Shown here one piece after another: positions 6,679 to 11,130 of a stretch of DNA of 11,130 nucleotides. The position numbers and the translations under genes were made by a program. The notes beneath the pieces were generated by a model. That model saw only the letters and a program-made list of their open reading frames with translations, was not told where the DNA came from and made no database searches. The stretch is from NCBI GenBank assembly GCA_014305015.1, contig JACRUB010000166.1, forward strand, positions 1 to 11,130. Direction: 5' to 3'. Numbering within the stretch: position 1 is the stretch's first letter; every line of letters begins with the position of its first letter. Origin of the DNA: Vulcanimicrobiota bacterium (GTDB taxonomy: Bacteria; Vulcanimicrobiota; Vulcanimicrobiia; Vulcanimicrobiales; Vulcanimicrobiaceae).

Positions 6679-7265
6679 AGGAGGGCCGTGCCAATCAACC
6701 CGTTGCGCGTAATCATCGCCGCAAGTTGCGCCTCGGTGGCATTCTCCGTGGCTGCGGGCCGCTGCGGGATCACCAAGTAGCGAACCTCCGCCGTGCTGTC
6801 CCAAACGGTTATCTCTTTTTCGTCCGGCAAGCTTACACCGAATTCCGCCAAGACGCTGCGCGGGTCTCGGACGACACGCGAGCGGTAGGCCTCGCTCTTG
6901 TACCACGTCGGCGAGGGACCAAGAAGTGCGATCGGGTAGCACGAGCACAGCGTACAAACAATCACTTTGTGCGAAACCGGCGTGTTTTCGACTGCACGCA
7001 GTTTCACTGGCGACCAGTGACTGAGATCGATTCCCAACTCTGCGGCCGCAGCGTTTGCATCGGCAAGCAGGCGCGCTTTGTAAGCAGCATCGACCCACGA
7101 GCGCGCGACCATTGCAAATGCATTAGCGGGCTTTGAATGCAAGAGCAGTTTCTCAACCGTGTCGTCGAGCTGAGCCTCTGTCAGTACTGAACGCTCCTGG
7201 AGAGCGGTGACGAGCAGCTTAACGCGGTTCGAAACAGCCGCGCTTCCCTCGTGGTCGTGGCTCAA
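6675..7265 (-). CDS. nitrile hydratase-type alpha subunit, cobalt-type (thiocyanate hydrolase gamma-like position)
   Basis: 196 residues. It carries the metal-binding claw motif VCTLCSC with Cys104, Cys107 and Cys109; Thr105 is characteristic of non-corrin cobalt enzymes, while iron enzymes have Ser. Further family blocks are WYKSEAYRSRVVRDPRSVLAEFG, VWDSTAEVRYLVIP and MITRNGLIG. In the family, the two outer cysteines are oxidised to sulfinic and sulfenic acids and the metal hydrates a nitrile to an amide, or hydrolyses thiocyanate in the sibling family. The claw is followed by PIALLGPSP in place of the common PWPVLGLPP, which could alter the pocket. The start is TTG 7265: GGAGGG lies six bases upstream and the TTG overlaps the beta-C stop as TTGA. 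The family is certain; the substrate is not. Confidence 0.92.
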   Translation of the reverse strand: MSHDHEGSAAVSNRVKLLVTALQERSVLTEAQLDDTVEKLLLHSKPANAFAMVARSWVDAAYKARLLADANAAAAELGIDLSHWSPVKLRAVENTPVSHKVIVCTLCSCYPIALLGPSPTWYKSEAYRSRVVRDPRSVLAEFGVSLPDEKEITVWDSTAEVRYLVIPQRPAATENATEAQLAAMITRNGLIGTALL

Positions 7266-7540
7266 GTTGCACCCTCCAAATAGCTCTCCCAAAGGTCGGC
7301 GGTAACACTTACTCCAGGCGCGCCGTCCGCGCCCCAGATACCTTCAGCCTGGAACCGCACCGTATACAGCATCTGTTCGGGGCTGCGAATTCCGCGCGCG
7401 CTATCGTCGGCCAAGACGAACTTCCCCAAAATTTCGATGACTTCGCCGCATTTACCGCGCAGATATCCGGGAACACGTGTGTGGCCGTCAGGATTTCCTA
7501 AGCGTACCACAGCGCGCTCTCCAACTCTGAACGGGCTCAT
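7262..7540 (-). CDS. nitrile hydratase beta subunit, C-terminal half as a separate protein
   Basis: 92 residues matching only the C-terminal SH3-like barrel of nitrile hydratase beta subunits: FRVGERAVVR, GHTRVPGYLRGKCGEV, LYTVRFQAEGIWG and DLWESYLE. Arg22 in HTR corresponds by motif position to the conserved beta arginine that contacts the oxidised cysteine claw (Arg157 in the Pseudonocardia enzyme). The gene begins with its own ATG two bases after the stop of the beta-N gene and ends in a TTGA overlap with alpha. Separate beta halves are known in thiocyanate hydrolase (its alpha subunit is this half) and in the toyocamycin nitrile hydratase. The short length is therefore an accepted architecture rather than truncation. 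A conserved Cys31 is not part of any known claw. Confidence 0.88.
   Translation of the reverse strand: MSPFRVGERAVVRLGNPDGHTRVPGYLRGKCGEVIEILGKFVLADDSARGIRSPEQMLYTVRFQAEGIWGADGAPGVSVTADLWESYLEGAT
7266..7277 (-). promoter_or_regulatory. strong ribosome binding site for the TTG-started alpha subunit
   Basis: On the minus strand, GGAGGG (7277-7272) precedes TTG 7265 by six bases. It lies inside the end of the beta-C gene and decides the start of the alpha subunit, since the nine-residue longer frame has no comparable site. Confidence 0.6.
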
Positions 7541-7542
7541 CT

Positions 7543-7803
7543 CTAAAGTACGCCTTTTTCGGCAAGCAAAGTCTCAATCGCGTGCAGCCACCGCTGGTAG
7601 TACGACGCCGCTAGGTATTCTTGCGGATCCATCCGTTCGACGGCATAGCGGAACTCATCTAGGGTGTAGGTTCCCGCTTTGAGCAAAAGGCGGTTGATTG
7701 CAAAGACTCGCGCTTCCCATTCGTGGTGAAATCCCGCTTCATCATCATGCGTATCGATGGGACCGAAACCGTGCATTCCCCCGACGTCATTAATGCGAGA
7801 CAT
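7543..7803 (-). CDS. nitrile hydratase beta subunit, N-terminal half as a separate protein
   Basis: 86 residues that match the N-terminal helical half of nitrile hydratase beta: NDVGGMHGFGPI at the start, then EWEARVFAINR, TLDEFRYAVERMDPQEYL and SYYQRW. Arg52 and Tyr68 fall at the same numbers as the beta Arg52 and Tyr68 of the well-studied Pseudonocardia thermophila enzyme; in that family Arg52 hydrogen-bonds the oxidised claw cysteines. The protein ends before the inter-domain linker, and the C-terminal half follows as its own gene after a TAG and two bases. An ATG at 7803 begins the usual family start (MSRINDVGG); it sits 18 bases after the stop of the upstream peptidase gene. The NDVGGMHGFGP start marks it as true beta rather than the related activator protein. 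Confidence 0.88.
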   Translation of the reverse strand: MSRINDVGGMHGFGPIDTHDDEAGFHHEWEARVFAINRLLLKAGTYTLDEFRYAVERMDPQEYLAASYYQRWLHAIETLLAEKGVL

Positions 7804-7821
7804 GTCTATCCACAATCGCCT

Positions 7822-9776
7822 TCATTTCAAATACTTTCCGAACCAGCCCAGGATCCGAGTGAGCATGTCGATCTGATCGGCCGGCTTACGAATCCCATGA
7901 CCTTCATCGCGATAGACGACGAGCTCAGTAGGGACATTAAGTGTCTTGAGGGCGTGCCAAAATTCGAACGATTGTGGCGCCGGTACCTCTTCATCGTACT
8001 CGCCCTGCAAAATCAGCGCCGGCGTCTTCGCATTTTTGATAAACGTCACGGGCGAGCTGCGCGCATATACCGCCGGATCCTCATACACCGACGCACCGAA
8101 ATATGGAATCATCCACTGATCGATTTGGTTCTCGCCGTAGTACGACTGCCAATTCATCAGGCCTGCGCCCGCCACAATCGCTTTAAAGCGGTCGGTTTGC
8201 GTTTCCGTCCACATCGCGACGTATCCACCATAACTCCACCCCATCAGCCCCATCCGCTGCGAGTCGACGGGCGCAGCCTTCAAAACGGCATCGACGCCCG
8301 ACATGATATCGCGAAAATCGCCGTATCCAAAATCCTTGATGTTTGCCTGCGTGAATGTCTCGCCTTGTCCGTAACTGCCGCGCGGGTTGGGTAGAAAAAC
8401 AAAGTAGTTCCGGCTTGAAAGCGCGGCAACGTTACGATTTCCCCAGCTCGGCAAATTGGCCGCCGCCGGACCCCCATGCGGCAACACCACCATCGGATAC
8501 TTCCGGGTTGCCTCGAATTGCAACGGATACACAAGCCAACCTTGTGGTTTGTACGCCTCGCTGTCCCACCGCAGGCTAACGGCCTTCCCCCACAAGCGCT
8601 TGGCTCCAGCGTTGCTATGCGTAAATTGCGCGAGAGCTTCGGGCTTGCCGACGAAGAGCTCCGGCGCGAGATCGAACGAAGATCTACTCAAGGCGTACTC
8701 GCCGTTTTGCGAGACGGAGAGATGCGCCATGACCTCATCATCATTTCCATATTGCCGCAAATTGCCGTTTGTAACGTCAAGCGTGAATAGCTTAACGCCG
8801 CTTGGCACGTGTCCGAGAAACGCGATTTGCGATGCTCCGGTCCATTGAATAGCTGCCGCCGAGTAAGGCATGCTTGGGGTTGCGTTCCGCACGACACCGC
8901 TTGTGGGATCGATGAGAAAAACATCGCCCCCGGTCGAACCGAAATCGCTCATGATGCCGCCGATGTAAGCGATTTGCTTACCGTCGGGCGACCAGCGCGG
9001 TGCTGCGATCTGAAACTTTGGTTTGAGCAGTGTTTGAATCTGCGCCCTCGCGACATCGATCTTTGCGAGCCTCGCGATCCACCAATTATTATCACCGCTA
9101 CCCGGCGCCAAAGTGACGACCGCCGTTCGGCCGTCAGGCGAGAAATCGTATTCGTACACGTATTCCCGGGCCGGCGAGATCGCGCGCGTGAGGCCGGAGC
9201 GTGTATCCACAACGGCGAGGCGCTGCTCATCAAAGGCTTCTTCGATGACGCCTGTTTGTCGCGCACCAGGCTGCGTGGCGCCGGTACTGCGATGCGCATC
9301 CTTGACACGGAGATCTCGCGGTCCCCCGGCAGCCATCTCGGGTCGCTCACGGCCCCTTTAAAATGGGAGACCGTTCGTACCGCACGTGCGCTACCATCAG
9401 CAACAAAAAGCTGCGACTGATGCTTAGTGCGCGCATCAGAGAGAAACGCGATATGGTGCCCATCGTGCGACCAGACCGCGCTCTCCTCGTGCACGTAGCC
9501 GGACCCGGTATTTGCAGTTAGCCGCACACGTTGCATTGGCGCCGCGACGGGAGCGAGAAAAATTGCTGTCTTAGGAACAGGGTCACTGAGTTTCTGCGCA
9601 TTCCGGTAGGTTTCGATCCAGATGACGCTCTTGCCATCCGGCGAAATCTGAACGCCTGAGATATCCCGTACCCCGTACACCGATCGCAGAATATCTTGCA
9701 TGGACGGTCCGGCGTTCGCATCGGCTCGCCCAACCAGGATGACTGCAAAAAACAGGAGGCCGCTCAAAATACGCAT
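7822..9776 (-). CDS. S9-family (prolyl oligopeptidase / acylaminoacyl peptidase) secreted peptidase, one apparent frameshift
   Basis: About 650 codons in two frames. The first frame starts at ATG 9776 with a signal peptide (MRILSGLLFFAVILVGRADA), then propeller strands such as VQISPDGKSVIWIE, and loses homology after about residue 156. The second frame resumes near 9306 with VKDAHRSTGA and QTGVIEEAFDEQRLAVVD and runs to TGA 7822-7824. The switch needs one missing base within about 9301-9327, where there is a run of five G on the coding strand. The C-terminal hydrolase has HGGPAA, the nucleophile in GWSYGG (Ser codon 8233-8235), Asp in GEYDEEVP (7993-7995) and His in EGHGI (7897-7899), so the triad is intact. 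A repaired protein has normal family length. It would act outside the cytoplasm on short peptides. Unless repaired, the product would lack signal peptide or catalysis. Confidence 0.88.
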
Positions 9777-9821
9777 GTTGCCTGTTACGGCCGAACATGT
9801 TTTAGCGCCTCTTGCGAGGTT

Positions 9822-10574
9822 TCAGCGTTTGGTCGCGGTGATAAAGACCCGGGCGGAAACCCCTGGCGGCGTTTGCGCTTCATCTAAAAGTGGTTCTGCG
9901 GCCTCGCCCAGTTCTTCGCGTAGCCGCGCCGCACGCTCCCGAAGCGCGCCGAAAAAGCGTTCCCTGTTCTCAGGCCAGTCAGGGGTAGGCTCGTGAATCC
10001 CGACCTCCAGGCCGGCTCTATCGAAATACGGCCTGTAGTCCGTAACGGCGGTTTCTCGCACCGGTATTTCCGGCTCGATCGCAATGAGGGCAACTTTTCC
10101 CCCGTGCCGCAACAATCTCGCCATTTCAGCACATACGAGGTCTGGATCCGCGAACATGATCGCATCGACGCTGGTAACGCCATCGAAGCTTCCTGACTCC
10201 AGACCCGTCTCCGTCATGTTCGCGACCAAGAACGAGACGCGATCGGCTTGACCTCGACGCTGCGCGTGTTCGCTGGCGCTCTCGACCGCTTCACTGGCCC
10301 AATCAACGCCGGTTACTTTCGCGCCGGTGCGCTCCGCTATCCAAAGTGCGGTGCCGCCAAGCCCGCATCCTAAATCGACGACCGCCGCGCCTTCGTCAAC
10401 GGCCAGATGGGCCGCAATTCTCTGTAGTTCGCTACCGCGAATGAAGCTAAAGGGCACAACCCATTCGGGAACCGGGTCGGCTTGCGAGCTCGCCCGTACC
10501 GCCTCCCGGTAGACCTTGCTGTCCAACACCCTGAACGCACGATTAAAGCCCTTGACTGAGGCATCTTCATCCAT
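9822..10574 (-). CDS. class I SAM-dependent methyltransferase
   Basis: 250 residues, cytoplasmic. Motif I VVDLGCGLGG (65-74) binds SAM, the acidic ribose-binding residue is Asp91 in VTGVDWA, motif II/III follows as FDGVTSVDAIMF (130-141) and LLRHGGKVALI ends the Rossmann core. The region FNRAFRVLDSKVYREAV before the core and the helical RERFFGALRERAARLREEL near the end are like UbiE/small-molecule methyltransferases; the substrate cannot be inferred. I chose ATG 10574, seven bases after the cyclase stop. ATG 10610 would add twelve residues and overlap the cyclase by 29 bases and is a real alternative. The gene is co-directional with the cyclase and peptidase. A 45-base gap to the peptidase holds only a weak four-base hairpin (CCTC/GAGG). 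Confidence 0.87.
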   Translation of the reverse strand: MDEDASVKGFNRAFRVLDSKVYREAVRASSQADPVPEWVVPFSFIRGSELQRIAAHLAVDEGAAVVDLGCGLGGTALWIAERTGAKVTGVDWASEAVESASEHAQRRGQADRVSFLVANMTETGLESGSFDGVTSVDAIMFADPDLVCAEMARLLRHGGKVALIAIEPEIPVRETAVTDYRPYFDRAGLEVGIHEPTPDWPENRERFFGALRERAARLREELGEAAEPLLDEAQTPPGVSARVFITATKR

Positions 10575-10581
10575 TGTGCAG

Positions 10582-11130
10582 TTACTTGACCGTGACGACT
10601 TCGGCTCCATCCCATGGCGTTAAGCCGCGGCCATGCACTGCTGTTAGGGAGCAGCTGTCGCGGTAGTAGGCGGCGACCGTATCGCTGCGTTCCATCTCCG
10701 CAATTCGCGCAAAGATCTTGCCGGCGGTTAGAAACATGCCCTTGGTAAATTCATCCATCGCGCGCGAGAATGCCTCGAGGGTCTCGGACTTGTGCTGGAA
10801 GAGGTCGTCCGGGTCGTTGTCAAAGCATTCGTAAATTTCAACGCTTTGTTTCTTCCCTTTGGCTTTGACCGCGCTCAATCGGCGCAGTTTGAATCTGTGA
10901 ACTTCCGGTAGACCCTCCACTACTGTCCCGCTGACGAGGAGCGAAGCGCCGAAGGTCTTGGTGAGGCCCTCTATGCGCGACGCAACGTTTACCACGTCGG
11001 AGATAACGGTCGTTTGCATTCGCTCTTCTTCGCCGATAGTCCCGAGAATGAGGTCGCCATGGTGCATCCCGATACGTAAACCTGCGCCACGTAACATTTT
11101 TTCCAGAACCTGGTTGTCAGCCTCGTGACC
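10582..11130 (-). CDS. class III adenylate/guanylate cyclase, C-terminal part
   Basis: The gene runs off the right edge; 182 residues are visible. They include the second half of a class III nucleotide cyclase domain: LRIGMHHGDLILGTIG, then TVISDVVNVASRIEGL. The Asp in ISD is the usual adenine-contact position, and the Asn and Arg in VNVASRIE are the usual transition-state-stabilising pair, so catalysis is plausible. This favours cyclic AMP, but the partner residue that would fix base choice is outside the window. After the domain comes a helical TPR-like stretch (LEAFSRAMDEFTKGMF to YYRDSC) and the short WDGAEV tail that often ends such cyclases. Sensor domains, if any, are upstream. Seven bases separate it from the preferred methyltransferase start, suggesting co-transcription. 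Confidence 0.87.
   Translation of the reverse strand, partial: GHEADNQVLEKMLRGAGLRIGMHHGDLILGTIGEEERMQTTVISDVVNVASRIEGLTKTFGASLLVSGTVVEGLPEVHRFKLRRLSAVKAKGKKQSVEIYECFDNDPDDLFQHKSETLEAFSRAMDEFTKGMFLTAGKIFARIAEMERSDTVAAYYRDSCSLTAVHGRGLTPWDGAEVVTVK

Noticed and set aside
6679..7098. The symporter frame stays open 420 bases upstream and could give a longer protein.
   Set aside because: This part lies over the well-conserved hydratase alpha gene, is Cys/Arg-rich without homology, and the GTGA-coupled start at 6678 gives normal family length.
7262..7803. Split beta genes as a fourth frameshift artefact.
   Set aside because: Each half ends and begins at its natural domain boundary with its own ATG, the inter-domain linker is absent, and split-beta enzymes are known; no one-base change would join them into a classical beta.
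9809..9820. CCTC-TTGC-GAGG hairpin between methyltransferase and peptidase as a terminator.
   Set aside because: The stem is only four base pairs and no U tract follows on the transcribed strand.

Overview
The window looks like ordinary chromosome of a moderately GC-rich, probably uncultivated environmental bacterium. GTG and TTG starts, start/stop overlaps of 1-4 bases and a repeat-rich RsbU-type phosphatase fit a little-studied soil lineage such as Candidatus Eremiobacterota, but nothing here fixes the taxonomy and that placement is a guess. There are no rRNA or tRNA genes, insertion sequences, CRISPR arrays or recognisable integration sites.

Left part (1-2093, + strand): the 3' end of a long gene ending in a module resembling polymorphic-toxin C-termini, then a one-base-overlapping small gene (candidate immunity protein), then a DUF695-RraB fusion protein. 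The first two genes are each broken by one apparent one-base deletion. Middle-left (2077-3154, - strand): a decayed ArsR/SRPBCC pair followed by an intact serine esterase. The ArsR gene has lost its recognition helix and wing in frame, and the SRPBCC gene has lost its C-terminal half. Their sigma70-like promoter and a perfect 9-bp inverted-repeat operator are preserved. Divergent from these is a SpoIIE/RsbU-type phosphatase (3228-5123, +) whose N-terminal half is twelve 30-residue helical repeats.

Right part (11130-5150, all - strand): a co-directional run with gaps of at most 45 bases. In order of transcription it holds a class III nucleotide cyclase (cut by the window edge), a SAM-dependent methyltransferase, an S9-family peptidase with signal peptide and one apparent frameshift, and then a compact operon. 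That operon encodes a three-subunit nitrile hydratase-type enzyme, a glutamate/aspartate/dicarboxylate-type symporter and a small cysteine-free protein of unknown function. The large subunit carries the cobalt-type CTLCSC claw. The beta subunit is split into two genes, in the order beta-N, beta-C, alpha. This is the layout known from thiocyanate hydrolase and toyocamycin nitrile hydratase, so the substrate may be a nitrile, thiocyanate or something else. The stop/start overlaps and a 2-base gap indicate tightly coupled translation.

The most interesting items are the split-beta hydratase/transporter operon, the 30-residue-repeat phosphatase, the ArsR remnant under an intact promoter and operator, and the frameshifted toxin/immunity-like pair. 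All three frameshifts are one-base losses next to G runs, so they may be sequencing errors rather than real gene decay.
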